Made by a program: the position numbers and the translations under genes. Source: a virus. From it: a DNA stretch of 41,862 bases. Within the stretch, counting starts at the first letter, position 1; the number at the start of each line of letters is the position of its first letter. Below are positions 1 through 8,021 of this stretch, piece after piece. The notes under the pieces are model-generated. The model was not told where the DNA came from. It did no database searches and saw only the letters and a program-made list of their open reading frames with translations. The stretch spans positions 1-41,862 of IMG/VR virus record IMGVR_UViG_3300031586_000089; one strand, given 5' to 3'.

Positions 1-127
1 CGCCTGCTTATGTAGGTGTCCCTAAGACATTTGAGGAGAGATGCACAATGCTGGAGGAGCGAGGTGTAGTTACTCCTACCCAGACACCAGACCAAGAGCT
101 TCTATACTATTACTATGAGCTTAAGCC
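1..127. repeat. Left copy of 127-bp terminal direct repeat
   Basis: Bases 1-127 are identical to 41736-41862. The giant gene reads in frame from the right end through this copy, so the map closes into a circle of 41,735 bp. An exact 127-bp overlap is what an assembler using 127-base words leaves on a circular contig. It is therefore more likely an assembly overlap than a physical terminal repeat. Confidence 0.95.
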
Positions 128-632
128 TGAACTCAAATACAACTGGGAATCAGATAGGATGGAGCTAGACTTCGATACCTACTATGCTTATGTAGATGCG
201 TTGCTAGAAGCACTAGCACCTGCATACAGGGAACGGTTGCTGGAGCGTATCCAGAATGACTGGACTCCAATGGAGAAGTTATACTGGCAGTTTAGCCGAG
301 ACTTTGCTCGCCCCTACCGTAACCTTAAAACTGTAGTCCTAAGCGAATATACTGAGGAGGAAGTGAAGATTATCCGAAGATATGAGGTAGCAAGAGGAGC
401 AGAACGAGAGGAAATCCAGAATATCATGGGGACTGATGGCAAGCTAATAGCAGGCTACCAGAAGCGTCTCCGAGAAGCTCGTCAGCGCTACCGTATCCTT
501 GACCCTACCCTAGATGCTTGGCTATACTTCTTCGGGACTACCGATAAGTTTATGTCCCATGAGTCAGAAGAAATCTACAATGACCTGGCCAAGCAATACC
601 TAACAACAGCAATGATAGGAGAAGCTAAATAA
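1..632 (+). CDS. C-terminal part of the 2134-aa giant virion protein (start at 35963)
   Basis: This is the end of the gene that starts at 35963 and runs off the right end. Position 1 is the second base of a codon, and the first whole codon starts at position 3. An ATG at 48 would give a separate 194-residue protein, but the reading frame is open from the right end through the junction, and codon 48 lies within the duplicated segment. The tail is rich in Tyr, Glu and Arg, with amphipathic helical stretches, and has no recognisable domain. The stop is 23 bases before the -35 box of the capsid promoter. Confidence 0.9.
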   Translation, partial: PAYVGVPKTFEERCTMLEERGVVTPTQTPDQELLYYYYELKPELKYNWESDRMELDFDTYYAYVDALLEALAPAYRERLLERIQNDWTPMEKLYWQFSRDFARPYRNLKTVVLSEYTEEEVKIIRRYEVARGAEREEIQNIMGTDGKLIAGYQKRLREARQRYRILDPTLDAWLYFFGTTDKFMSHESEEIYNDLAKQYLTTAMIGEAK

Positions 633-655
633 AATAATGGCTGATTACATTATCC

Positions 656-684
656 TTGACATACCCAGTTACATATGTTATACT
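656..684 (+). promoter_or_regulatory. Sigma70-type promoter for the scaffold/capsid genes
   Basis: TTGACA (656-661), 17-bp spacer and TATACT (679-684), with TG at 676-677 forming an extended -10. Predicted start is near 691, about 16 bases before the scaffold ATG. It follows directly on the end of the giant gene, so it can raise transcription of scaffold, capsid and downstream genes above read-through from 30351. The same layout recurs at six other places in the window. Confidence 0.85.
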
Positions 685-706
685 GAGAGATAATGGAGGT
701 TACAAT

Positions 707-1387
707 ATGAGCGAAGATATTAAGAACCAGACACCTGGTGCTGCTGGAGACCCTGTGGTTAGTACTCCTACTCCTGACCCTGCAAAGGTAGCTACTCCTG
801 CTACTCCTGTCATGGAGTATAAGGACGGTGCTGTATTTGTAGATGGTAAGAAGATGGTAAAGGAATCTGACCTTATGGCACTCAAGCAGAGTTCAGAGTC
901 AGCAGCTGAGAGAGCACAGGCAGCTCATAATGAGGCAGTAGATGCTGTCCGATTAGAGCTGTCATCTGCTCAACAAGCATTAGCCGACTCGAACGCTGAA
1001 CTAACAAAAGCCAAGGAAGCCCTAGGGCAGGGTGCAACAACCAATGAGGAAGTTGCGAGAATCGAGCAGGAAAGAAAAGATGCCTTAGCAAAGGTAGAGT
1101 CCTTGACCACAGAAGCTGGCAAGGCTCTGGAGCTTAAGAAAGCTCTACTAATAGCTCAATATCCTGGCGTAACTGCTGAGAAATTGGCTGAAAAAACTAT
1201 GGAACAGCTTGATTCTTTCGAGGAAGCCTTAAAGGCTGTATCCTCAGTGAAGGGAAGTGGTATAGGGCCTTATGCAGCTGGCGGAGGATTAGGGCAAGCA
1301 ACTCCCCCAACAGATTATGACAGGAGAAAAGCAGCCCTAGCATCTGCAGCTGTAGGGACTCGTACTACCGAACCTACAGAAAAATAA
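707..1387 (+). CDS. Scaffolding protein (probable)
   Basis: 226 residues from ATG 707, which has GGAGGT seven bases upstream; an in-frame ATG at 656 lies inside the promoter and is not used. The protein is highly charged. It has a Pro/Thr-rich N-terminal stretch, a long central coiled coil rich in Ala, Glu, Gln and Lys (roughly residues 60-150), and a Gly-rich segment before a basic C-terminus. This composition, its size and its place immediately before the major capsid gene are typical of capsid scaffolds. There is no sequence motif to prove it. No protease gene is apparent, so the scaffold may leave the head without cleavage. Confidence 0.7.
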   Translation: MSEDIKNQTPGAAGDPVVSTPTPDPAKVATPATPVMEYKDGAVFVDGKKMVKESDLMALKQSSESAAERAQAAHNEAVDAVRLELSSAQQALADSNAELTKAKEALGQGATTNEEVARIEQERKDALAKVESLTTEAGKALELKKALLIAQYPGVTAEKLAEKTMEQLDSFEEALKAVSSVKGSGIGPYAAGGGLGQATPPTDYDRRKAALASAAVGTRTTEPTEK

Positions 1388-1407
1388 CTTTATAAGGAGA
1401 AACTACA

Positions 1408-1452
1408 TTGAATTACGAAGAATTCAAATCTGTTAAAGAGGAGGTGAAATAA
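1408..1452 (+). CDS. Possible 14-codon leader peptide before the capsid gene
   Basis: TTG at 1408 has AAGGAG eight bases upstream and opens 14 codons ending in TAA at 1450-1452, one base before the capsid ATG. The peptide would read MNYEEFKSVKEEVK. Its last codons contain the AGAGGAGGTG ribosome site of the capsid gene, so its translation would interact with capsid initiation. It could be a coupling or attenuation device, or chance. There is no direct proof that it is made. Confidence 0.35.
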   Translation: MNYEEFKSVKEEVK

Positions 1453-1453
1453 G

Positions 1454-2506
1454 ATGGCGGACTCGGGAGGTCATTGGACTACCTTAGCGGCTGCACAGAA
1501 GCTAACTCAGTCGACTAAGATTCCTGGTGTCATTGAAGAAGATATCAAGCGAAACAATCCTATTGAGAGGGTTGCCGTAGCCCAAGCAGCCAAGTCAGGT
1601 CTGAAAATTGAGTGGTTGAGGGAACAATCTGCTAGCGTTACTGCTCTTGAGGATGCTGTAACCGAAGTGGATATTGGTGGTCAACTGTCCTGGTCTGAGG
1701 ATGTTGACTATGATGAGAAGGAAGCTACCCTCAAGCGGAGTTATGTCCAGCGGAAGCTCGACCACTTTGTCGAGAATATCTACGCCACCTATAACAACTA
1801 CGAGGTCATAATGCTTGGTGAGTGCGAGAAGGCTCTCAAGCGAAAGGTTGGTGCTAGACTAATCTACGCTGACGACAATACCTCAGGACAGTTCAACGGT
1901 ATGCATGCCTGGGCAAGGGAAACTAGCGGCGACCTAAACATAGACCAGGGAGAAGGCAATGGTCTTAGCCTACAGAACCTACGTGTTATGGTAGATGCCA
2001 TGAAGCATGGCTGCGATGAACTTTGGTTTCCTTTCGAGATTATGCGTAGGATGGATGCTGCCTACCAGGAGAAAGGTTTTGTAGGACTAGCAACTGGTAC
2101 TGCTGGCAACCTTGGATACCTAACTCTCGGCTACAATGAACTCGGTAAGCGAGTGCTATTCTGGGATGCAATCCCAATAATCCGAACAGACTTCCTTGTC
2201 GGTGAGGAAGCGAACAGCGGACTAACAGCAACTGCTACTGATGTCCGAACCCTTTACTCATCTGACAAGACATTCTCTATATTCGGAGTTAAGCATGGCA
2301 ATGTGATGGCTATGCAACCTGGACTAACCTACGCCTACGGTGGAACTGAAGGAATGGGAGACTTCTACAAGCTGGTGAGGTTTCCTGAGCTGGAAGACTA
2401 TGATGCTGGAGGTATTAGGTTGGTCAACTATGGAGCTGTACTCCTAGGGTCTTCACTATGTCTAGGCAGGATTGCTGACATGGATGATGCAGCGATAACT
2501 GTCTAA
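1454..2506 (+). CDS. Major capsid protein (HK97-fold type)
   Basis: 350 residues from ATG 1454, with GAGGAGGTG upstream. The pattern fits phage major capsid proteins: an N-terminal arm, then an E-loop/P-domain region around residues 50-120 (WLREQSASVTALEDAVTEVD, then GGQLSWSEDVDYDE), a middle acidic stretch, and a C-terminal A-domain ending in a hydrophobic strand set. Length is normal for an unfused HK97-fold capsid subunit. No cleavable delta domain is evident, consistent with a separate scaffold gene upstream. Position between scaffold and other head genes supports the call. The fold is inferred from pattern, not from a search. Confidence 0.85.
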   Translation: MADSGGHWTTLAAAQKLTQSTKIPGVIEEDIKRNNPIERVAVAQAAKSGLKIEWLREQSASVTALEDAVTEVDIGGQLSWSEDVDYDEKEATLKRSYVQRKLDHFVENIYATYNNYEVIMLGECEKALKRKVGARLIYADDNTSGQFNGMHAWARETSGDLNIDQGEGNGLSLQNLRVMVDAMKHGCDELWFPFEIMRRMDAAYQEKGFVGLATGTAGNLGYLTLGYNELGKRVLFWDAIPIIRTDFLVGEEANSGLTATATDVRTLYSSDKTFSIFGVKHGNVMAMQPGLTYAYGGTEGMGDFYKLVRFPELEDYDAGGIRLVNYGAVLLGSSLCLGRIADMDDAAITV

Positions 2507-2536
2507 GGCAGAAGAAACTAATAAAGGAAAAACAAA

Positions 2537-3145
2537 ATGAGTACTGTTTATCAGAGTAAGGTAATGTCTAAGGCTGGTAGCTCTTCTATTGATGCTGACC
2601 ATATAGAGATAATGACTGTTCTTGGCACTAAGAATGTGCGTATCAATAGTAGGGACTATACTGATACCAGTGGAGATGTTACCGCTGTTCAATCTAAACC
2701 TAATATCTCAGTAGGTGGAACTACTGGTGTAACTGGAGTAGAGGTCTCGCCTAGATTTGCTAGTGGTATAGCTGGCAGCAAGTGTGTGGGTATAATGTCT
2801 AATCCTATTCTCAAGGGCGCTGCTGGTGGAAATCTTAGTAGCGACATGAGATGCTACGAGGGCAAGCTGGAGAGTGATAGTGGCAGCACTAGAACTATTG
2901 CTGGCGGAGCCTATGTCCTCCACGCTATGCAAGCGCTACATGGGACTGTAACTGGCGGAGCTTATCCTGTTGCTGTTGATGCAGCAGGAGGCAATGTAGC
3001 TTGGTCTGGCTTTGCTAAGCTACCTGATGATAGTCAAGTAGCTGAAGATGCAACCACTGGGACTAGTGGAACTAAGAAGGGTTGGATAAAGCTCATGGTA
3101 GGCTCTGTTACTAGGTATATTCGCCTATATGATACTGGTACTTAG
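2537..3145 (+). CDS. Head-associated structural protein, possibly decoration (hypothetical)
   Basis: 202 residues, starting 30 bases after the capsid stop with an AAAGGA ribosome site. The sequence is rich in Gly, Ser, Thr and Ala with alternating short hydrophobic stretches, as in beta-sandwich surface proteins, and has no charged coiled coil or transmembrane helix. It contains the short clusters VGGTTGVTGVEVSPRF and GSTRTIAGGAYVLHAMQALH. Its place right after the capsid gene suggests a capsid-bound or decoration protein. No family is recognised with certainty. Confidence 0.6.
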   Translation: MSTVYQSKVMSKAGSSSIDADHIEIMTVLGTKNVRINSRDYTDTSGDVTAVQSKPNISVGGTTGVTGVEVSPRFASGIAGSKCVGIMSNPILKGAAGGNLSSDMRCYEGKLESDSGSTRTIAGGAYVLHAMQALHGTVTGGAYPVAVDAAGGNVAWSGFAKLPDDSQVAEDATTGTSGTKKGWIKLMVGSVTRYIRLYDTGT

Positions 3146-3156
3146 GTGATAGGCTT

Positions 3157-3184
3157 TGGCGGCTGAGCCCTTAATCAACCGCCA
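3157..3184 (+). other. Hairpin between structural genes
   Basis: TGGCGG (3157-3162) and CCGCCA (3179-3184) can pair to a 6-bp GC-rich stem, with a smaller GGCT/AGCC hairpin inside. It lies after the 2537-3145 stop and just before the ribosome site of the next small gene. No T-run follows, so it is not an obvious terminator. It may protect or tune the downstream part of the late message. Confidence 0.35.
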
Positions 3185-3198
3185 GGGGGAAGGTAAGT

Positions 3199-3372
3199 AT
3201 GAAATCATATACTTTGAAGTTGGTGGAAGAAGATAGAGTGCAACTCAAATCTGACTTGTTGCAGTATCAACAGCAGCTAGCTACTGCTCAGACTAGTATC
3301 CTTAGAGTAGAGGGTGCTCTGATACTTCTTAACCAGATTGAGAAGTATATACAAGATGTTAAGGAGGAGTAG
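3199..3372 (+). CDS. 57-residue coiled-coil protein in the head-gene cluster
   Basis: ATG at 3199 with GGGGGAAGG upstream; stop TAG at 3370-3372. The peptide is almost wholly helical with a Leu/Ile heptad pattern and many Gln, Glu and Lys, ending in VKEE. The last codons supply the AAGGAGGAG ribosome site for the gene at 3376. No family is recognised. Coding spacing and ribosome sites on both sides make it real; its job in the virion is unknown. Confidence 0.65.
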   Translation: MKSYTLKLVEEDRVQLKSDLLQYQQQLATAQTSILRVEGALILLNQIEKYIQDVKEE

Positions 3373-3375
3373 GTT

Positions 3376-3645
3376 ATGAGCATAAAGCTTAAAGTATCCG
3401 ACGCAGACAAGAAGCAGATGGCAAATCACGATATTGAGGCTAGGGTTCTAAATGCCTTGCTTGGTGAGCGTAGGTTCCTGCTGGAGACTAAGGCTAAGGA
3501 AATCCTAGAAACTAATGGCCTATCTTCAAGTCTCTATGTCATGTCCTTCAATCCTGCTAAGGATGAATGGGAAGCTATGCTGAAGCCAGGAATCATATCA
3601 GTACCTACTCCTGGTGGAAATCCAGCAGAGATAAAGAAGAATTAA
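3376..3645 (+). CDS. Hypothetical protein, 89 aa
   Basis: Starts at ATG 3376 with a strong AAGGAGGAG site contributed by the end of the gene upstream. The N-terminal half is helical and charged (MSIKLKVSDADKKQM, then ARVLNALLGERRFLLE). The C-terminal part is Pro/Gly-rich. It is soluble, with no cysteines and no transmembrane segment. Its place suggests a minor head or connector component, but nothing in the sequence shows the function. Confidence 0.65.
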   Translation: MSIKLKVSDADKKQMANHDIEARVLNALLGERRFLLETKAKEILETNGLSSSLYVMSFNPAKDEWEAMLKPGIISVPTPGGNPAEIKKN

Positions 3646-3654
3646 GGAGGCACT

Positions 3655-3852
3655 ATGCCAAACTCAGCAATGGATAATTTAACCAGTGAATCAACAGACC
3701 AGCAAGTACAAGCTGCTGTGTCTGCTGAGATAGAACTCTGTATGAACCAGCCTGCTCCGCCTGGTGCTGAAGACCAGCAGAAATACTGTGCAGGTAAGGC
3801 TTACGGAATGGCTCGGGAAAAGACGGGCAAGGAATTAAACTACGGTAAGTAA
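3655..3852 (+). CDS. Hypothetical small protein, 65 aa
   Basis: AAGGAGGCACT precedes ATG 3655. The protein is acidic and has two cysteines, in ELCMNQ and KYCAGK, spaced 17 residues apart. A helix near the end (CAGKAYGMAREKTGKE) could pack with the first. No known family is recognised. It sits between other small head-region genes and is translated at normal spacing. Confidence 0.6.
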   Translation: MPNSAMDNLTSESTDQQVQAAVSAEIELCMNQPAPPGAEDQQKYCAGKAYGMAREKTGKELNYGK

Positions 3853-3863
3853 AGGAGAAATCA

Positions 3864-4220
3864 ATGGGATTGAGATTAGGCTCTTGGAAAACAGTAACAA
3901 TAACTAAAAATGACGACCCTGCTGTGTCAACTGAGACTGACCTTGGCGGAGTATTCAGGAATGTCCAAGTCTACAGCCCAGCAATAGACTCAGCTACACT
4001 AACAGTCAAGCCTAGCCGATTGACTGCAGATACAGCAGTTCAGGCATACACTATGGATGGTAATGCTACTGGTGACTTTGTGAATACTACCACTGCCAGA
4101 ACAACTGCTGGTATGAATGTCTTTAAGGACATCTGTGCAAGGTTTGTAACCCTGCTGCTCAATGCGGAGCAGACGACAGCAACCGTCACATTCTATGTAA
4201 GGGGCATAGACCCGCTGTAA
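3864..4220 (+). CDS. Hypothetical structural protein, 118 aa
   Basis: AAAGGAGAAATCA precedes ATG 3864. The sequence is Thr/Ala-rich and alternates hydrophobic and polar residues as in an all-beta domain, ending FYVRGIDPL. It has no cysteine cluster except one Cys in the FKDICARF segment. The size and beta pattern would suit a head-tail joining, decoration or tail-tip protein. The order of genes does not decide between these. Confidence 0.6.
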   Translation: MGLRLGSWKTVTITKNDDPAVSTETDLGGVFRNVQVYSPAIDSATLTVKPSRLTADTAVQAYTMDGNATGDFVNTTTARTTAGMNVFKDICARFVTLLLNAEQTTATVTFYVRGIDPL

Positions 4221-4230
4221 TGGAGACAAC

Positions 4231-5289
4231 ATGGCTAGGTCAGTTTCAGCAACCTACCTAGCAGCCTCAAAGGCAGCGAGCAAGACTCCCTACTTCAAAC
4301 TCCTATTCCATCCTACTGCTGGCGGTGCTAATGTAGACTTATCCTCAGATAGCAGCGCTTATGGTAATCGCATAATCTACATAGACCATATCGAGGAGCC
4401 TTACAATGACTATGCCACTATTATCTTCAGGAATAAAGATAGAGACATACCTCAGCTTCTTGGCTACTGGATAGAGATAGGTTTTGGCTATGTAACTGGA
4501 GCTGGTAAGGAATATCTTGGTGATGGCACTAATGAGCCAGCACCTCCTCGTCTCTGGGTAATGCACCAGCAGACTATCTCAGCAGGCGGCAAGTTGTGGG
4601 AGCTACTAGAACTAGAAGGTATGTGGTCTCTTCTGCGGAAGACCCTTATCCGAGTAGGCAGTCCTCCTCTCTATACTGCAAGCTATACTACTGATACTAT
4701 CTACGACATCATAGAAATCATCCTTGGCGAAGTAGACTCTGCAATGACTCTCAATGCACTAGCTGAGGATGATGGTATCATTGACGACTTGCAGCCTCAG
4801 TTTGACATCGATGCGATACCTTTTGAGTATGCTGATGCTTTAATATATAGACTGCTCAATATGACAGCATCCTACCTGAAGCCTCTGGATGATTTGGAGT
4901 GGGAGATAAAGTTTCCCCAAGATGATGATGCTGTGGACTTAACCTTCTACTCATATCAGGCTCCTTACTTCTATGAGTATATGGAGAGAACAAATGTTCT
5001 AATTCCTAATCACATATTAGTCTATGGCAATGAAGGTGATGATGGTCTGTGGGCTAGCTATATAACTGGTGAGGCTGAGGATGCTGATGAGGTAGCTAGC
5101 TATGCCGATGTTATCAGAGTTGTTCTGTCAGGCTCATTGACTCAACAGGCAGATGTGGATGCTAGAGCAGCTGCTCTGTTAGCTAGAGCTAAGTTTGAGC
5201 AGATGGCTGGCAGAATGGTTGCTCCTCACGATGGTAGAGTTGAGCTGTATGATTATATACAGATAGTTGATAGTAGGGCAGTAGTATGA
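4231..5289 (+). CDS. Tail/baseplate-type structural protein, 352 aa
   Basis: Starts at ATG 4231 with GGAGACA upstream; its stop overlaps the next start as ATGA. The protein is rich in Asp, Glu, Tyr and Ile. It begins with a basic Ala/Ser helix, then a beta-rich region (IIYIDHIEEPYNDYATIIFR), a mixed middle, and a C-terminal segment with LLARAKFEQMAGRM and VELYDYIQIVDSR. This general build resembles hub or baseplate-like tail proteins that carry a base ring domain. Similarity is by pattern only. Tight coupling with 5286-6332 suggests that the two products act together. Confidence 0.55.
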   Translation: MARSVSATYLAASKAASKTPYFKLLFHPTAGGANVDLSSDSSAYGNRIIYIDHIEEPYNDYATIIFRNKDRDIPQLLGYWIEIGFGYVTGAGKEYLGDGTNEPAPPRLWVMHQQTISAGGKLWELLELEGMWSLLRKTLIRVGSPPLYTASYTTDTIYDIIEIILGEVDSAMTLNALAEDDGIIDDLQPQFDIDAIPFEYADALIYRLLNMTASYLKPLDDLEWEIKFPQDDDAVDLTFYSYQAPYFYEYMERTNVLIPNHILVYGNEGDDGLWASYITGEAEDADEVASYADVIRVVLSGSLTQQADVDARAAALLARAKFEQMAGRMVAPHDGRVELYDYIQIVDSRAVV

Positions 5290-6332
5290 TAGACTATATC
5301 AAGGTATATGCCTGGACTAAGTGTACTGACCCATCTCAGTCTGACCTAACCTCAGATTTCTGCTCTAGGGCTGGAGTTGTTACTGACGCATCGAACTGGG
5401 GAGGACCTGGCGATTATGGCGATGTAGACTTTGGTGGACAAGCTCCTCTGGGAAGTTGGTGGAGGAATAATAAGAACTGGAGGGAGATATATGGGATTCT
5501 GACAACAAATCCTGTAACCTCATTAGCATGGCAGGAGGAAGATATTGATACAGCTCAGTTTGGTGTAGCCCTATTTACTAGGGAAGACTCTGGATTCTTT
5601 ACTGCGTGTTATAAGGTAAAAGTAGAGATTTATAGAAGCACTGGTATGTCAGTATATAAGCCATCAGCAGATGGTAGTTACTTAGGATGTAGTCTTCAAC
5701 CAGCTGAAGGTGATACTTATGATTACTTGAGCGATGATGATGAGGACACTTACATATATGCTAACTACCGAGGCGGTACTAATTTCTGGTGCTCTAGTGT
5801 ATTAGTAGAACGTAAGGTTAATACCTACCCTTCTAACGATACAGCTAGAGTATCTTCCATCCGCAGAATCTATCATCCTGGACTCTACCGTATGGAACTA
5901 GCACTTGGTGAACTTGGCTTTGAGGTAGATGTATCGGAAGTAGGTATGAGGAAGATACCTGATGAAGTTGAGGAGCCAGAAATTCCGTCAGAAGATGAGC
6001 AACCAGCTGCAGTTCCTGTAGGTAAGGAACTTACCCCAGAAGATTGGACAGAAATAATTAAACAGCAGCAAGCTAGTGACTGGTATAAATCTGTGACTAC
6101 TCCGCCACCTACTGTATCAACTAAAACTACTGCACTAGACCAGATGCCAACATTTAAGCCATCACCTTCTGACAAGACAATTCCTATAAGCAGCAAGAAG
6201 AAGTTTACTGTTACGCTAGCAAATGGTTCTGTTACTACAGTGCAAGCTGATAACCTATCTACAGCCAAGTGGCTAGCATGGGAGTCATTTGAGAGATGGG
6301 GAATAAAAGTTATTAGCGTAGTAGAGGGATAA
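5286..6332 (+). CDS. Structural protein coupled to the preceding gene, 348 aa
   Basis: ATG 5286 overlaps the previous stop by four bases (ATGA), so it is translationally coupled. Residues 1-215 look like a Trp/Tyr-rich beta domain (GGPGDYGDVDFGGQ, SWWRNNKNWREIY). Residues 225-300 are Pro/Glu/Ser/Thr-rich and probably disordered. The C-terminus (KKKFTVTLANGSVTTVQADN, then WLAWESFERWGIKV) looks like a small compact domain. No family is firmly recognised. It may be a tail or host-contact component. Confidence 0.5.
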   Translation: MIDYIKVYAWTKCTDPSQSDLTSDFCSRAGVVTDASNWGGPGDYGDVDFGGQAPLGSWWRNNKNWREIYGILTTNPVTSLAWQEEDIDTAQFGVALFTREDSGFFTACYKVKVEIYRSTGMSVYKPSADGSYLGCSLQPAEGDTYDYLSDDDEDTYIYANYRGGTNFWCSSVLVERKVNTYPSNDTARVSSIRRIYHPGLYRMELALGELGFEVDVSEVGMRKIPDEVEEPEIPSEDEQPAAVPVGKELTPEDWTEIIKQQQASDWYKSVTTPPPTVSTKTTALDQMPTFKPSPSDKTIPISSKKKFTVTLANGSVTTVQADNLSTAKWLAWESFERWGIKVISVVEG

Positions 6333-6334
6333 CA

Positions 6335-7045
6335 ATGGGAAGAAAGTATTCAGGACATAGACCAGAGGATAAGCCAGTATTCGTCAATCCTCTTGATATG
6401 GACTTTGAGAAGAGGCGTATGTTTGTTCCGATAACATACAGTGCACCTACTCCTCCAGTAATAGTGGGCAGGGATTACTTACGTGTCAAGAACTCCTCTG
6501 GAGGTGAACTTGCTGCTGGCGATGTAGTTGTGCTCAAGAATGAAGCTGCTGGTGATGAGGTTACTACTACCACTACAGAGGGAGACCCGTTAGTCTTAGG
6601 CATGGTGGCTGAGACTATAGCCGATGGTGCCTATGGTCTTATACAAGTATACGGTAAGACTACAAAGCTGAAGGTTAATGGAACAGAGAACATAGCTATT
6701 GGCAACTTCATAACTACATTCACTACAGCGAAGATTGGCATGAAGGCATCTTCAGGCAAGATAGCTTTTGCTATTGCCCTTGAGGCTTATACTACTAATG
6801 ATAGTAGTGGTGTTATAGATGCTCTAATTATTACACCTAGAGTGCTTAGTAGTGTAGACTTTCTCCTAGCAGATGGTAGTGTGCCTCTTACAGGCTCTTT
6901 GGATTTCAATCTGCAGCAAGCTGTAGATATGGTAGTAATGACAGTTGCTAATGAGGCAGCATTACCTACTACAGATATAGCAGTAGGGCAGCTTTGCTTT
7001 GCGACTGCTGAATTGACACTGCATATCTGCACAGCAATCTCATAA
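6335..7045 (+). CDS. Virion surface protein with DUF2190-like beta domain (tentative), 236 aa
   Basis: ATG 6335 follows a GAGGG site at two bases after the previous stop. The middle (about residues 45-165) has the repeated small-beta pattern seen in capsid-decoration or DUF2190-like proteins: YLRVKNSSGGELAAGDVVVL, then LVLGMVAETIADGAYGLIQV and a KLKVNGTENIAIG strand. The last 50 residues (ANEAALPTTDIAVGQLC) resemble the short modules found at ends of phage fibres. It may be a decoration or fibre-attachment protein. Assignment is by pattern. Confidence 0.5.
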   Translation: MGRKYSGHRPEDKPVFVNPLDMDFEKRRMFVPITYSAPTPPVIVGRDYLRVKNSSGGELAAGDVVVLKNEAAGDEVTTTTTEGDPLVLGMVAETIADGAYGLIQVYGKTTKLKVNGTENIAIGNFITTFTTAKIGMKASSGKIAFAIALEAYTTNDSSGVIDALIITPRVLSSVDFLLADGSVPLTGSLDFNLQQAVDMVVMTVANEAALPTTDIAVGQLCFATAELTLHICTAIS

Positions 7046-7049
7046 TAAT

Positions 7050-8009
7050 ATGGCATACGCTCAAATAAATCTGACAGGTTGTGGGATACATAAGAATAGA
7101 GCAAAGCTACGGCTTGACTTCTTTCTGAATCCTGACGAGCCAAACTATAATGGCGATACCCCTTTTCATTCTCATTTTATCTATCCTGACAAGAACACCT
7201 CAGATGCTGACATTAAGGCGGAGATAGAGAAGTGCCTTAATTACTTCTATGCCTTTCACCAGTACTGTTGGGATAAAGGACTTAACTTCATAGATGAATG
7301 GAAGAAAGTGCCATCACGGAAGGGACAGGTCAGGCAACCATTCGTCAAAGGCGAGGCGAAAGATGTCAAGGCAAATAAAGCTAAAGTCCAGAACATTGTT
7401 AAGAGAGCCAAGTCCTTTCAAGTTGGAATAGCAAAAGTCCCGCCTCAAGACCTTGATATAGGAGAGAAGGGAACGATTGATGTCGGGAGTGCAGTAATAG
7501 ATAGGCAAAGTACTCAAGCGTTATCTTCTTCCACCTGGGTTCAGACGGTAATAGATTTCAATAATCCAGCTAATGCAGCAGGGGTGATAGATACAGTAGA
7601 GGCTTATTTCTCAACTGCCTCCGAAGGGAATGTCTTCCGTGTTGGCACTTTCCAGGATGATGGGAGTGGGGATTTCACCTGCCATGATGCAGAGGAGATA
7701 GGTGAGGTTGAGTCAACAGGATATAACAAATTTACTGGACTTTCCATAGATATAGATGAAGGTGAATACATCGGGGCAGATTCCGATACAGTAGGTCATT
7801 ATCTAGTTATAGAGTATGGGCCTAGTGGCAGTGGCGTTTATGTTGCGTTTGCGGAAAGTTATTGTGACCCGTCAGATTCAGGCCACTTCAACGATGCACC
7901 ATACGCAATATCCCTCTATGGCACAGGGACAGAGGGTGTTGGAAACCATCTATTAGCGGAGGATACCAACACTCTCTTAATAGATGAGAACATTCTACTA
8001 GTACAGTAA
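7050..8009 (+). CDS. Probable tail fibre or adhesin-type protein, 319 aa
   Basis: ATG 7050 comes four bases after the previous stop with only a weak ribosome site, so it may depend on coupling. The first 150 residues are basic and mixed alpha/beta (HFIYPDKNTSDADIKAEIEK, WKKVPSRKGQVRQPF). From about residue 160 the protein becomes a Gly/Asp/Ser-rich beta-sandwich (IDFNNPANAAGVIDTVEAYF, then GLSIDIDEGEYIGADSDT) of the kind met in phage fibre modules. The C-terminus is a short LLIDENILLVQ tail. It fits a receptor-contact or fibre role next to the C1q-like protein. Confidence 0.5.
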   Translation: MAYAQINLTGCGIHKNRAKLRLDFFLNPDEPNYNGDTPFHSHFIYPDKNTSDADIKAEIEKCLNYFYAFHQYCWDKGLNFIDEWKKVPSRKGQVRQPFVKGEAKDVKANKAKVQNIVKRAKSFQVGIAKVPPQDLDIGEKGTIDVGSAVIDRQSTQALSSSTWVQTVIDFNNPANAAGVIDTVEAYFSTASEGNVFRVGTFQDDGSGDFTCHDAEEIGEVESTGYNKFTGLSIDIDEGEYIGADSDTVGHYLVIEYGPSGSGVYVAFAESYCDPSDSGHFNDAPYAISLYGTGTEGVGNHLLAEDTNTLLIDENILLVQ

Positions 8010-8021
8010 GGAGAAAATTAA

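Noticed and set aside
48-632. Independent 194-residue gene at the left end
   Set aside because: The frame is open across the circular junction, so it is the end of the giant gene; the ATG is internal.
5885-6268. 127-residue minus-strand frame
   Set aside because: Opposite-strand shadow of the 5286-6332 gene, Ser/Val-rich, without ribosome site.
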